Positions 16,319-24,775 of a stretch of DNA of 53,541 nucleotides are shown here, one piece after another. The stretch spans positions 1-53,541 of the forward strand of contig JBKECQ010000102.1 in assembly GCA_047974845.1 (NCBI GenBank). The letters are read 5' to 3'. The stretch's first letter is position 1. Each line of letters begins with the position of its first letter. The notes beneath the pieces are model-generated. The model was not told where the DNA came from and did not search any database. It saw nothing but the letters and a program-made list of their open reading frames with translations. Origin of the DNA: Aminipila sp047974845 (GTDB taxonomy: Bacteria; Bacillota; Clostridia; Peptostreptococcales; Anaerovoracaceae). The position numbers were made by a program, and so were the translations under genes.

Positions 16319-17463
16319 ACCCAAAAGAAGGGCAATTAAGAAAGGGATACACTACGGGGACTTGTGCGGCGGCTGCTGCTAAAGCGGCAACATTACACGC
16401 ATTTGGTCAAGATGTCAAAGAAGTTGTTATTGGAACTCCAAAGGGAATCTCTTTAGTAATTGATATTGTTGAATCAGGGCAAAATATTGAAAAGTATTTT
16501 TGTGCAGTAAAAAAAGACAGTGGAGATGATCCGGATATAACCAACGGCATTTTAATATATGCGGAAGTAGAACTGTTAGATAATGATAACAATGATATTC
16601 TATTAGATGGAGGCAAGGGTGTAGGGCGAGTAACCTTACAGGGGCTTGCCTGTGATGTGGGACAAGCGGCTATTAACCCTGTACCCAGAAAAATGATTAA
16701 GGCGGCAGTTGAAGAAGTTGTACATCAATTCTCTTATGAAGGTAGCGTTAAGGTTATAATATCAATACCAAGGGGCGAGGAATTAGCTAAGAGGACATAT
16801 AATCCAAGATTAGGAATTGAGGGTGGTCTGTCAATTTTAGGTACAAGCGGTATTGTTGAACCCATGAGTGAGCAGGCTTTAATAGATACTATAAAAGTTG
16901 AAATTGATGTTAGAAAAGCCGGAGGTGCAGAATATCTGGTTATTACACCCGGCAACTATGGAGAAAGCTTCTTAAAAGCCAATTTTGCCGAGGATGATTT
17001 CTACTGTGTAAAGTGTAGTAATTTTATAGGCGAAAGCTTAGATTATGCTGTAGAGCAAGGGTTAAAGGGGATTTTATTTGTAGCGCATATAGGTAAGCTT
17101 TTAAAAGTAGCCGGGGGAATTATGAACACCCATTCAAAGTATGCGGATGCAAGGATGGAGATTATGGCTGCTCATGCAGCAAGATTTGGCGTCGAGCCTT
17201 CCTTAATAGATCAAATATTAAGTTCAGTTACGGCAGATAATGCTTATGAAAAAATTAAGGAATATGATGCTGAGTTAATCACAAAGGTATTGGATTCAAT
17301 AATGAATCGTATTGAATATCATTTGCAAAGTAGGACTCACAATACCGTGGAAATAGGGGCAATAATGTTTTCCAATAAACACGGCTATTTAGGTAAAACT
17401 TCAAAAGTTGATAAAATATTATTAAAATTACAGAATCGAAAGGTAGAAACAAATAATGATTAA
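16291..17463 (+). CDS. cbiD: Cobalt-precorrin-5B C1-methyltransferase CbiD
   Basis: CbiD methylates C1 of the corrin ring and is specific to the oxygen-independent route with early cobalt insertion, so its presence marks the pathway as anaerobic. The 390 residues start with the characteristic LRKGYTTGTCAAAAAKAA near residue 16. Further on come DDPDITNG and GGLSILGTSGIVEPMSEQAL. The start ATG 16291 lies within the last 28 nt of cbiA, and the stop overlaps the cbiF start by 8 nt. Both overlaps imply translational coupling. Confidence 0.94.
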   Translation: MQENKNKHLNPKEGQLRKGYTTGTCAAAAAKAATLHAFGQDVKEVVIGTPKGISLVIDIVESGQNIEKYFCAVKKDSGDDPDITNGILIYAEVELLDNDNNDILLDGGKGVGRVTLQGLACDVGQAAINPVPRKMIKAAVEEVVHQFSYEGSVKVIISIPRGEELAKRTYNPRLGIEGGLSILGTSGIVEPMSEQALIDTIKVEIDVRKAGGAEYLVITPGNYGESFLKANFAEDDFYCVKCSNFIGESLDYAVEQGLKGILFVAHIGKLLKVAGGIMNTHSKYADARMEIMAAHAARFGVEPSLIDQILSSVTADNAYEKIKEYDAELITKVLDSIMNRIEYHLQSRTHNTVEIGAIMFSNKHGYLGKTSKVDKILLKLQNRKVETNND

Positions 17464-18211
17464 TTTTGTTGGAGCAGGGCCTGGAGCACCTGACTTGATT
17501 ACAGTTAGAGGACAGAAATTATTACAAGAAGCTGATGTGATTATTTATGCCGGTTCATTGGTTAATCCGGAACTTTTAAACCTTGCAAAAGAAGGATGTG
17601 AAATACATAATAGTGCGAGCATGACATTGGAAGATGTTATAGCTGTTATGGAAAGAGCAGAACATGAGGGAAAAATGACAGTAAGACTCCACACAGGAGA
17701 TCCAAGCCTTTACGGAGCAATAAGAGAGCAAATGGACTTACTTGAACCTAAGAACATACAGTTTAAGGTTACACCGGGTGTAAGTTCATTTTGTGGTGTA
17801 GCGGCGGCACTTAATGCTGAATATACGCTACCAAATGTTTCACAGTCAGTAATTATAACAAGGATGGAAGGCAGAACACCGGTTCCTGAAAAGGAAGAAA
17901 TGTCACTGATGGCGTCACATGGTGCGACTATGGCTATTTTCTTATCAACAGGACTATTAGAATCTCTAAGGGAAAAACTTTTACAGGGAGGGTATCAAGA
18001 GGATACACCTGCAGCTATAGTATATAAAGCAACGTGGCCGGAAGAAAAGGTATTTAAATGTACGGTAGGAACTCTTCCTGAGACAGCAAAAAATAATAAT
18101 ATTACTAAAACTGCTATGATTGTAGTTGGCGGATTCTTAGGTAGCAGCTATGAACGTTCTAAGCTTTATGATCCGGCATTTACACATGAATTTAGGGAGG
18201 CTTCAAAATAA
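17456..18211 (+). CDS. cbiF: Cobalt-precorrin-4 C11-methyltransferase CbiF
   Basis: This SAM-dependent tetrapyrrole methylase adds the C11 methyl group. The 251 residues begin MINFVGAGPGAPDLITVRG, the CbiF/CobM signature. They continue with IYAGSLVNPELL, RLHTGDPSLYGAI (SAM pocket) and VTPGVSSFCGVAAAL. The length is normal. It overlaps cbiD by 8 nt, and its stop codon overlaps the cbiH ATG by one base. Confidence 0.94.
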   Translation: MINFVGAGPGAPDLITVRGQKLLQEADVIIYAGSLVNPELLNLAKEGCEIHNSASMTLEDVIAVMERAEHEGKMTVRLHTGDPSLYGAIREQMDLLEPKNIQFKVTPGVSSFCGVAAALNAEYTLPNVSQSVIITRMEGRTPVPEKEEMSLMASHGATMAIFLSTGLLESLREKLLQGGYQEDTPAAIVYKATWPEEKVFKCTVGTLPETAKNNNITKTAMIVVGGFLGSSYERSKLYDPAFTHEFREASK

Positions 18212-18969
18212 TGGGGAAAATATATGTTGTTGGTTTAGGGCCGGGAGCTTTAAATCAGGCTACGGAAAGAGCTTTAGTGGCTCTGGAAAACAGTGATACT
18301 ATTGCAGGATATACAGTGTATATTGACTTAATAAAGGATAGCTTTGGACATAAAGAAATGATTTCCACAGCTATGAAAAAAGAAGCTGATAGATGCAATT
18401 TGGCAGTAGATGAAGCCGTAAAGGGTAAGACTGTTTCTATGGTTTGCAGTGGCGATGCCGGGGTGTATGGCATGGCAGGCTTAATGTATGAGGTAGTTAA
18501 TGTAAGAGGTCTAGCTGACCAAATAGATATAGAAGTGGTTCCGGGAATTACTGCAGCTTGTAGTGGAGCGGCCGTTTTAGGGGCTCCTCTGATACATGAT
18601 TTTGCGGTAATCAGCTTAAGCGATTTACTTACTCCTTGGGAGCTAATTGAAAAGAGATTGGAATGTGCGGCAATAGGTGACTTTTCAATTTGTTTATATA
18701 ATCCTTCAAGTATCAAAAGACATGATTACTTGCAAAAGGCGTGTGATATTATACTTAAACATAGAAAACCGGAAAATGTAGCCGGATATGTTCAGAATAT
18801 CGGAAGAGAGGGAGAAATCGGTATAGTTACTGACTTGGTAACCCTTAGAGACACTAAAGTGGATATGTTTACCACAGTATTTATAGGCAACTCAAAAACA
18901 AAGAATATGAATGGAAAAATGGTAACTCCAAGAGGCTATAGAGAAGTTTCGGAGGCAGTTAATGGATAA
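18211..18969 (+). CDS. cbiH: Cobalt-factor III / precorrin-3B C17-methyltransferase CbiH
   Basis: The enzyme methylates C17 and drives ring contraction. The 252 residues show the tetrapyrrole methylase pattern: IYVVGLGPGALNQAT, the CbiH-typical GYTVYIDLI, SMVCSGDAGVYGMAGL and VVPGITAACSGAAVLGAPL. It is coupled to cbiF (one-base overlap) and to cbiB (8-nt overlap). It carries only the methylase domain, with no fused CbiG. Confidence 0.93.
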   Translation: MGKIYVVGLGPGALNQATERALVALENSDTIAGYTVYIDLIKDSFGHKEMISTAMKKEADRCNLAVDEAVKGKTVSMVCSGDAGVYGMAGLMYEVVNVRGLADQIDIEVVPGITAACSGAAVLGAPLIHDFAVISLSDLLTPWELIEKRLECAAIGDFSICLYNPSSIKRHDYLQKACDIILKHRKPENVAGYVQNIGREGEIGIVTDLVTLRDTKVDMFTTVFIGNSKTKNMNGKMVTPRGYREVSEAVNG

Positions 18970-19972
18970 TATTGATTTCACTTTTCTTGAACAATTTCTA
19001 CCTATAATTATACCTGTTATACCAATTTTTTTAGGGTTTCTGTTAGATTTAATAATAGGAGATCCCCATAATTGGCCTCATCCCATTCGTTTAATAGGTA
19101 TTGTAATTGAAAAGTTGGAATTCTTTTTTAGATATACTTTTCCTAAAACAAGGGAAGGAGAGTTGAAAGCAGGAGTTTTTATGGCAATATCCGTAATGCT
19201 TTTATCCTTCTTCGTACCGGCAGGAATACTTTGGTGCTGTTATAAAATAAATCTTATTTTGGGAATAGCGGTTGAAACCATCATGTGTTATCAAATTCTT
19301 GCTGTTAAGGCTCTAAAGACTGAAAGTATGAAAGTATATAAGGAACTGGCCAAAAATGATGTAGAGGGTGCAAGACAAAAAGTTTCTATGATTGTAGGCA
19401 GAGATACCGAGAGCTTAACAGAAGAGGGTATTATTAAAGCAACTGTTGAAACTGTTGCTGAAAACACCTCTGACGGAACTGTTTCACCTTTGATTTTTAT
19501 GGCCTTGGGCGGTGCCCCATTGGGATTTTTATATAAGGCAGTAAACACAATGGATTCTATGGTGGGATATAAAAATGACAAATACTTATTTTTTGGCAGG
19601 TTTGCGGCAAAGTTAGATGACTTTTTAAATTATATTCCTGCAAGATTGTCAGGTATATTTATGATTTTAGCCTCTGCTTTTTTAGGGCTGGACTTTAGAA
19701 ATGCTGCTAAGATTTTTAAAAGGGACAGGTACAATCATGCAAGTCCCAATAGCGCGCAGACAGAGGCTGTTTGTGCCGGAGCTTTAAATATTCAGCTTGC
19801 CGGAAATGCTTATTACTTTGGAAAACTATATGAAAAAAAGACTATTGGTGATAATATAAGACCAATAGACAAACGGGATATTATTTTATCAAATAGATTA
19901 CTTTACGGTACTGCTTTTATAACATTAATTGTTTGTATGTTAGGAATGGTAATGGTTAGATGGCTAATTTAG
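18962..19972 (+). CDS. cbiB: Adenosylcobinamide-phosphate synthase CbiB
   Basis: This integral membrane protein (336 residues, about five hydrophobic segments) attaches aminopropanol phosphate to adenosylcobyric acid. Conserved blocks are LDLIIGDPHNWPHPIRLIG near the N-terminus, ETVAENTSDGTVSPLIF and NSAQTEAVCAGALNIQLAG. The SD gaggcag lies before ATG 18962, inside the end of cbiH. cobD, which makes its aminopropanol phosphate substrate, overlaps its 3' end by 13 nt. Confidence 0.93.
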   Translation: MDNIDFTFLEQFLPIIIPVIPIFLGFLLDLIIGDPHNWPHPIRLIGIVIEKLEFFFRYTFPKTREGELKAGVFMAISVMLLSFFVPAGILWCCYKINLILGIAVETIMCYQILAVKALKTESMKVYKELAKNDVEGARQKVSMIVGRDTESLTEEGIIKATVETVAENTSDGTVSPLIFMALGGAPLGFLYKAVNTMDSMVGYKNDKYLFFGRFAAKLDDFLNYIPARLSGIFMILASAFLGLDFRNAAKIFKRDRYNHASPNSAQTEAVCAGALNIQLAGNAYYFGKLYEKKTIGDNIRPIDKRDIILSNRLLYGTAFITLIVCMLGMVMVRWLI

Positions 19973-21036
19973 TTCATGGTGGAGATATTTACAGTGCAAG
20001 AGAAAAGGGAATGAATGAAATTCTTGATTTTTCTGCAAACATAAATCCTAAAGGATTGCCAAAGCGTGTAAAAGAAGCGATAAATGCTTGTCTGGACTCA
20101 TGTGTTAACTATCCGGATCCGCTTTGCAGAGAGCTTGTAGCTGCAATATCAGAATTTGAAGAAATAGATAGAAAGAATATAATATGTGGTAATGGTGCTG
20201 CTGATATAATTTTTAGATTGGTTCTTGCATTAAAACCAAAAAAAGCAATGGTATTAGCACCTACTTTTGCAGAATATGAACAAGCTTTGGAGACAGTAGG
20301 TTGCAATACAACACATTTTATGTTGAAAGAACAAGAAGATTTTGCAATAGATGAAGTTGAATATTTAAGTGCCTTGGATGATAGCTTGGATGTTGTATTT
20401 TTGTGTAATCCTAACAATCCTACAGGGCAACTGGTTTCAAAGGATTTATTAGAAAAAATCTTAGAAAAATGCGTACAGAATAAAACATTACTGGTTCTTG
20501 ATGAGTGCTTTATTGAATTTATTGAAAATTATCAGCAATATACCATGAAAAAGTATGTAGAAACTTGTGAAAATATATTTATATTGAAGGCTTTTACCAA
20601 AAGCTATGCAATGCCGGGAATAAGACTTGGATATGGGATGACTTCTAATGGTGAATTAATGAACCAAATTGAGAAAATGGGTCAGCCATGGTCAGTTTCT
20701 GTAATTGCTCAGGCGGCTGGGGTACAAGCTCTTAAGGAAGTTGACTACCTTGAGGAATCCCTAAAGGAGATAAGACAGGAAAGACTATATTTAGTTTCTG
20801 AACTTAATAAGTTAGGAATCAAAACTTATATGCCCACAGCTAATTACATATTTTTTAATATAAATAATAATAAGAATTACAATGTTTCGGATTTTAAGAA
20901 AAAATTGCTTGAAAAAGGCATTATTATAAGAGATTGCAGCAATTATAAGGGCCTTACTCTAGGTTACTATAGAATTGCAGTTAAATCCCATAGTGACAAT
21001 GAACGTCTTGTATACGCACTAAAATCAATAATTTAA
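19960..21036 (+). CDS. cobD: L-threonine-O-3-phosphate decarboxylase CobD
   Basis: This PLP enzyme of aminotransferase fold type I produces (R)-1-amino-2-propanol phosphate for CbiB. The 358 residues contain LDFSANINPKGLP at the N-terminus, FLCNPNNPTGQL in the large domain and the PLP lysine in KAFTKSYAMPGIRLGY. These distinguish CobD/HisC-like enzymes. HisC is the alternative, but the cluster context decides. The start ATG 19960 lies within the end of cbiB. The threonine kinase (PduX) that would supply the substrate is not in the window. Confidence 0.92.
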   Translation: MANLVHGGDIYSAREKGMNEILDFSANINPKGLPKRVKEAINACLDSCVNYPDPLCRELVAAISEFEEIDRKNIICGNGAADIIFRLVLALKPKKAMVLAPTFAEYEQALETVGCNTTHFMLKEQEDFAIDEVEYLSALDDSLDVVFLCNPNNPTGQLVSKDLLEKILEKCVQNKTLLVLDECFIEFIENYQQYTMKKYVETCENIFILKAFTKSYAMPGIRLGYGMTSNGELMNQIEKMGQPWSVSVIAQAAGVQALKEVDYLEESLKEIRQERLYLVSELNKLGIKTYMPTANYIFFNINNNKNYNVSDFKKKLLEKGIIIRDCSNYKGLTLGYYRIAVKSHSDNERLVYALKSII

Positions 21037-21058
21037 CCCATATTATAAGGAGGTTTTT

Positions 21059-22585
21059 ATGGCAAAATCAATAATGATTCAAGGAACTATGTCCAATGCA
21101 GGCAAAAGTTTACTGGTTGCCGGATTATGTCGACTTTTCAAACAAGACGGCTATTCTGTAGCACCGTTTAAGTCACAGAATATGGCATTAAACTCTTTTA
21201 TTACAAAAGAGGGATTAGAAATGGGAAGAGCACAGGTTGTTCAAGCGGAAGCCGCTGGAATTGAACCGTCAGTGTTAATGAATCCAATTCTTTTAAAACC
21301 AACTAATGACATGGCTTCACAGGTTATTGTGAATGGTGAAGTATACAGCAACATGGACGCAAAAGAATATTACAGTCGTAAGCGAGAAATGGTTCCGGAA
21401 ATAAAGAAAGCTTATGACGCGCTGGCAGAGCAATATGATATTATTGTAATCGAGGGTGCCGGCAGTCCTGCTGAAATAAACTTAAAGGACAATGATATAG
21501 TAAATATGTATATGGCAAAGTTAGCAAAAGCTCCTGTATTATTGGCTGGTGATATTGATAGAGGCGGCGTTTTTGCTTCTCTTGTTGGTACTATGGCTCT
21601 TTTTGATGATGAAGATAAGGCAATGGTAAAGGGAACCATAATAAATAAATTCAGAGGGGATAAAACTATATTACAGCCGGGTCTTGATATGCTTGAAGAC
21701 ATTATCAATGTACCAACAGTGGGGGTTATACCTTATCTAAATGTTGATATTGATGATGAAGATAGTTTGACAGAGAGATTTTCAAGAAAGAATAAGATTG
21801 CATTAATAGATATAGCGGTAGTTAAAATACCTAGAATTTCTAATTTTACGGATTTTAATGTTTTTGAGTATTCGGATGCAGTAAGCTTAAGGTATGTTGA
21901 TTCACCCGGCCAGCTTGGAAATCCGGATTTGATTATTATACCGGGAACGAAAAATACTATGGAAGACTTACTATGGCTTAGACAAAATGGGCTTGAAGCA
22001 TCAATTATTAAACACGCGGCTTCAGGTAAACCTGTATTTGGCATTTGTGGAGGTTTCCAGATGTTGGGAGAAGAATTATCCGATCCATATAACGTTGAGC
22101 ATGGAGGGAACTTGAAGGGAATGTGCCTTTTACCTTGCAAAACCGTGTTTGAGAAGGAAAAGACCAGAACACAAGTTAAGGGTCAATTTGAAACTTCCGG
22201 AGATGGATATTTTTCATCCTTGAACGGTGTAGAAATAGAAGGTTATGAAATACATATGGGTCAAACAATCGTAAACAGTGATGTTATGGATAGCGTTAAA
22301 GCCTTAACAAGAATAACTGAGGTTTCAGGCGAATCCAGCGATGAGCTGGTAGGACTTTATAAAGATAATATATATGGTTCATATATTCATGGAATCTTTG
22401 ATAAAGAGGATGTTGTAAAAACAATTGTCGCAGAGCTGTTAAAAAAGAAGGGACTTGATGACTCACTTGTTTCAGGACTTGATGTAAAGGCTTATAAAGA
22501 GAGACAATATGATTTATTGGCGGATGGAATTAGAAATAACATGGATATAGATATGCTCTATAAGATTTTAAACGAAGGAGTATAA
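21059..22585 (+). CDS. cbiP: Cobyric acid synthase CbiP (CobQ)
   Basis: The enzyme makes the four remaining side-chain amidations (b, d, e, g) with glutamine and ATP. The 508 residues have the N-terminal ATP-binding domain (MIQGTMSNAGKSLLVAGLCR; FKSQNMALNSF; GRAQVVQAEAA) and a C-terminal GATase domain with the nucleophile Cys in FGICGGFQMLG and the His in GSYIHGIFD. The SD aaggagg precedes ATG 21059, 22 nt after cobD. The run of overlapping genes ends here. The next cobalamin gene, cbiC, comes after a repeat-filled gap of about 180 nt. Confidence 0.94.
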   Translation: MAKSIMIQGTMSNAGKSLLVAGLCRLFKQDGYSVAPFKSQNMALNSFITKEGLEMGRAQVVQAEAAGIEPSVLMNPILLKPTNDMASQVIVNGEVYSNMDAKEYYSRKREMVPEIKKAYDALAEQYDIIVIEGAGSPAEINLKDNDIVNMYMAKLAKAPVLLAGDIDRGGVFASLVGTMALFDDEDKAMVKGTIINKFRGDKTILQPGLDMLEDIINVPTVGVIPYLNVDIDDEDSLTERFSRKNKIALIDIAVVKIPRISNFTDFNVFEYSDAVSLRYVDSPGQLGNPDLIIIPGTKNTMEDLLWLRQNGLEASIIKHAASGKPVFGICGGFQMLGEELSDPYNVEHGGNLKGMCLLPCKTVFEKEKTRTQVKGQFETSGDGYFSSLNGVEIEGYEIHMGQTIVNSDVMDSVKALTRITEVSGESSDELVGLYKDNIYGSYIHGIFDKEDVVKTIVAELLKKKGLDDSLVSGLDVKAYKERQYDLLADGIRNNMDIDMLYKILNEGV

Positions 22586-22620
22586 ATTTAGGTTATTAGG
22601 TTATAAGGATTTAGGTTATA

Positions 22621-22710
22621 AGATTTTAGATTTTAATAATTTAGATTATAAGAATTTGGATTTTAATAATTTAGATTCTAAGATTTTGGATTTTAATAAT
22701 TTGGATTATA
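22621..22710. repeat. 30-bp tandem repeat, three copies
   Basis: Units at 22621, 22651 and 22681 share the pattern aga-TTT-aga/gga-TTTTAATAATTTaGATTaTA. Degenerate pieces (aggttata, aggatttaggttata) extend back to about 22590 and forward to about 22725. It is intergenic and AT-rich with G at regular spacing on one strand. It is too uniform, and lacks spacers, to be CRISPR. Confidence 0.8.
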
Positions 22711-22766
22711 AGGATTATAGATAGTGTGCTTAAAAAATAAGCTAACATTATAAACTGGAGGAATTG

Positions 22767-23408
22767 ATGAAAATAAAATTACAGAATGTACTGCCTACAG
22801 ATATAGAAAAACGTAGTTTTGAAATGATTACAGAAGAGCTGGGAGACAGACAATTGTCGGAAGAACTGGCCCCTATTGTAAAAAGAGCCATTCATACATC
22901 GGCGGACTTTGATTATTATGACAATATGAAATTTTCCGATGGTGTGGCTAAAAAGATTGCAAATGCAATAAAAAATGGGGCTTGCATTGTAACAGATACA
23001 CAAATGGCTAAAGCGGGAATCAATAAAAAACTTTTGGAAAGCTTTGGAAGTGAAGTTTTTTGTTTTATGTCTGATGATGATGTGGCTCAGATTGCTAAGG
23101 CTAATGGCACGACAAGAGCAACTGCTTGTATAGATAAGGCAGCAAGCCTTAATAGACCTATTATTTTTGCAATAGGTAATGCCCCTACAGCACTTGTTAG
23201 AATCTATGAACTTTTTGAAGAAGGTAAGCTTAAGCCGGAAGCTGTTATCGGTGTACCTGTGGGGTTTGTAAATGTAGTAGAGTCTAAAGAGCTTATTATG
23301 TCATCAAATATGGATTTTATTGTTGCGGCAGGCAGAAAAGGTGGAAGTAATATTGCTGCTGCAATTTGTAATGCCATTATTTATATGATGCGTGATGGCA
23401 AACTATAA
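22767..23408 (+). CDS. cbiC: Cobalt-precorrin-8 methylmutase CbiC
   Basis: The enzyme moves the methyl group from C11 to C12 to give cobyrinate. The 213 residues carry the CbiC/CobH signatures: IHTSADFDY with its catalytic His, GACIVTDTQMAKAGIN, FAIGNAPTAL and VGVPVGFVNVVESKE-type text (here IGVPVGFVNVVESKE). ATG 22767 follows the SD ggagg at 22757-22761; the TTG just before it is also in frame. It is separated from cbiP by the 30-bp tandem repeats, so its expression level may differ from the rest of the cluster. Confidence 0.93.
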   Translation: MKIKLQNVLPTDIEKRSFEMITEELGDRQLSEELAPIVKRAIHTSADFDYYDNMKFSDGVAKKIANAIKNGACIVTDTQMAKAGINKKLLESFGSEVFCFMSDDDVAQIAKANGTTRATACIDKAASLNRPIIFAIGNAPTALVRIYELFEEGKLKPEAVIGVPVGFVNVVESKELIMSSNMDFIVAAGRKGGSNIAAAICNAIIYMMRDGKL

Positions 23409-23487
23409 ATCCTTTAATTTAAGTACTTGCAATGATATTACAAAATAATTTCTGCTGCATATACTATTTACATAATGGGGTGGTATT

Positions 23488-24435
23488 GTGACAGATTTTA
23501 TTTTATTTAATAAACTGGCTGAAATGAACAGAGAAATGACGCCGGAAAGATTATTTCATGAAAAGGGAGTAGGAGCATATGGAAAATTTATTCTATATAT
23601 GCCTTTTTCAGATTATACCAAAGCTGACTTTTTAAATAACAGTGAGTTGTCAACAGAGGTTTTTGTTAGATTTTCAAGGGCTTTGGGACGTAGAGGATCT
23701 GCTGAAACAGCAAGAGATATAAGGGGAATGGCAGTAAAATTTTTCACAGATGGTGGAGAATATGATTTAATTTGCCAAAATATGCCCATATTCTGTATTA
23801 ATGAGGCTAAAAAATTTCCTGAATTATATCAAGCTTTACGACCTGAGAACGGGTTATCACATGACAGACAAAAATTCTGGGAATTCGTAGGAGATAACCC
23901 TGAAAGTATCCATCTGATTTTATGGTTATTTTCAAATAAAGGAACTATAAAAAGCTATAGATACATGGAAGCTTACAGCGTTAATACATACTTATGGAGA
24001 AATGCTGACGGAAAAGCTTTTTACGTAAGATACCAGTGGAGTCCATTAATTGGAGTTAAAAATATTTCTTCTCAGGAAGCAGAATTTTTAGCCGGTTATG
24101 ACCCTGATTCATTAACAAATGATTTATATAATGCTATAGAAAGTGGTATTTATCCAGAATATGAACTCTCTGTGCAATTAATTCCACAGAGCATTGCAAA
24201 GGAATTTTCTTTTGATGTTTTGGATAAGACTTTATTTTGGCCGGAGCGTGCGTGTCCGCATATTAAGGTGGGCAAATTAACATTAAATAAATTACCTTCT
24301 AATTTCCATGATGAAGTTGAGATGTCGTATCTCAGCCCATCAAATATTGTTCCGGGTATTGAAATTCCGGAGGATGATATGCTGGCACTAATGTGTTTTG
24401 CTCATGATGATGGTTATAGAAATAGGAGGAGGTAA
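23488..24435 (+). CDS. Catalase-like heme-fold protein, truncated after the core, with altered heme-ligand region
   Basis: This 315-residue catalase core keeps the distal His (H24 in RLFHEKGVGAYGKF), the FVRFSRALGRRGSAETARDIRG block and the distal Asn (N98 in QNMPIFC). It also keeps the FWEFVGDNPES...YRYMEAYSVNTY block. At the C-terminal end MCFAHDDGYRNR aligns with the catalase helix RLFAYxDTHRxR: the proximal heme ligand Tyr is His (H306) and the Arg four residues earlier is Met (M302). The protein then ends with Arg-Arg-Arg-stop, so the wrapping/threading region is absent. The next ORF, 2 nt later and in another frame, encodes a catalase-related C-terminal domain. GTG 23488 is preceded by ggggtggt. 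It may be a diverged heme protein or a decaying catalase. Confidence 0.85.
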   Translation: MTDFILFNKLAEMNREMTPERLFHEKGVGAYGKFILYMPFSDYTKADFLNNSELSTEVFVRFSRALGRRGSAETARDIRGMAVKFFTDGGEYDLICQNMPIFCINEAKKFPELYQALRPENGLSHDRQKFWEFVGDNPESIHLILWLFSNKGTIKSYRYMEAYSVNTYLWRNADGKAFYVRYQWSPLIGVKNISSQEAEFLAGYDPDSLTNDLYNAIESGIYPEYELSVQLIPQSIAKEFSFDVLDKTLFWPERACPHIKVGKLTLNKLPSNFHDEVEMSYLSPSNIVPGIEIPEDDMLALMCFAHDDGYRNRRR

Positions 24436-24437
24436 TT

Positions 24438-24626
24438 ATGATGGATATTGTTTTTCAGCAAGCAAATGAAAGCTTGAAGTCCTTTAGCATAGCGGATAAG
24501 GAAGCTTTGATTTATAATCTTGTAGAGAGTTTAATGTTTGTAACTGACGATGTTCAGGAGAAGGTAATTGACTGTTTAAAACTTGTAAATGAGGATTTAG
24601 GAGCAACGATTCAAAAACAACTTTAA
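24438..24626 (+). CDS. Separate catalase-related C-terminal domain (second half of a split catalase-like gene)
   Basis: The 62-residue protein (NESLKSFSIADKEALIYNLV, then VTDDVQEKVIDCLKLVNEDL and GATIQKQL) matches the helical catalase-related domain that ends monofunctional catalases (pattern: sLSeeeKerLvenia...peiqerqi.hf.kvdpelG..va..L). It starts 2 nt after the catalase-like core, in the -1 frame relative to it. It has its own very strong SD, aggaggaggt, which at the same time encodes the last three Arg codons of the upstream gene. It is therefore probably translated as a separate subunit, although a disrupted single gene is the alternative. Confidence 0.7.
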   Translation: MMDIVFQQANESLKSFSIADKEALIYNLVESLMFVTDDVQEKVIDCLKLVNEDLGATIQKQL

Positions 24627-24627
24627 C

Positions 24628-24643
24628 TTGCCTAATAAGGCAA
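24628..24643 (+). terminator. Weak terminator-like hairpin after the split catalase
   Basis: ttgcct (628-633) pairs with aggcaa (638-643) around an aata loop, followed only by TTT. It directly abuts the first Pho repeat. Confidence 0.35.
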
Positions 24644-24708
24644 TTTACATACTTTTTACAGTCAATTAACATGGATTTAACAGATTTAGCTTTTTTTAGA
24701 CATATAAT
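24644..24708 (+). promoter_or_regulatory. Pho box (four PhoP-type direct repeats) with -10 element
   Basis: TTTACA at 24644 and 24655, then TTAACA at 24666 and 24677, are spaced exactly 11 bp apart. This fits the Firmicutes PhoP consensus TT(A/T/C)ACA with about 5-bp linkers. A perfect TATAAT follows at 24703-24708 and there is no good -35, as expected for an activated promoter. It stands 68 nt before the DUF47 gene of the phosphate transport operon. Confidence 0.8.
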
Positions 24709-24775
24709 GAGTATAAGCACTAATTAATGAAAAATTTTATAAATAAAAACAAATGACAAAGAAAGCGAGGAAGAT

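Noticed and set aside
21733..22140. Long minus-strand reading frames across cbiP (and others across dlt, rpoD and the phosphate genes)
   Set aside because: They are antisense to clear, complete protein families, have no SD and no recognisable domains.
22621..22710. Regular repeats that could suggest a CRISPR array (also 34451-34600 and 50476-50571)
   Set aside because: Units are directly tandem with no unique spacers, and there are no cas genes.
24424..24440. Programmed -1 frameshift joining the catalase halves
   Set aside because: The AGG AGG AGG run does not allow tRNA re-pairing after a -1 slip, and the second ORF has its own ATG and strong SD; kept only as a minor possibility.
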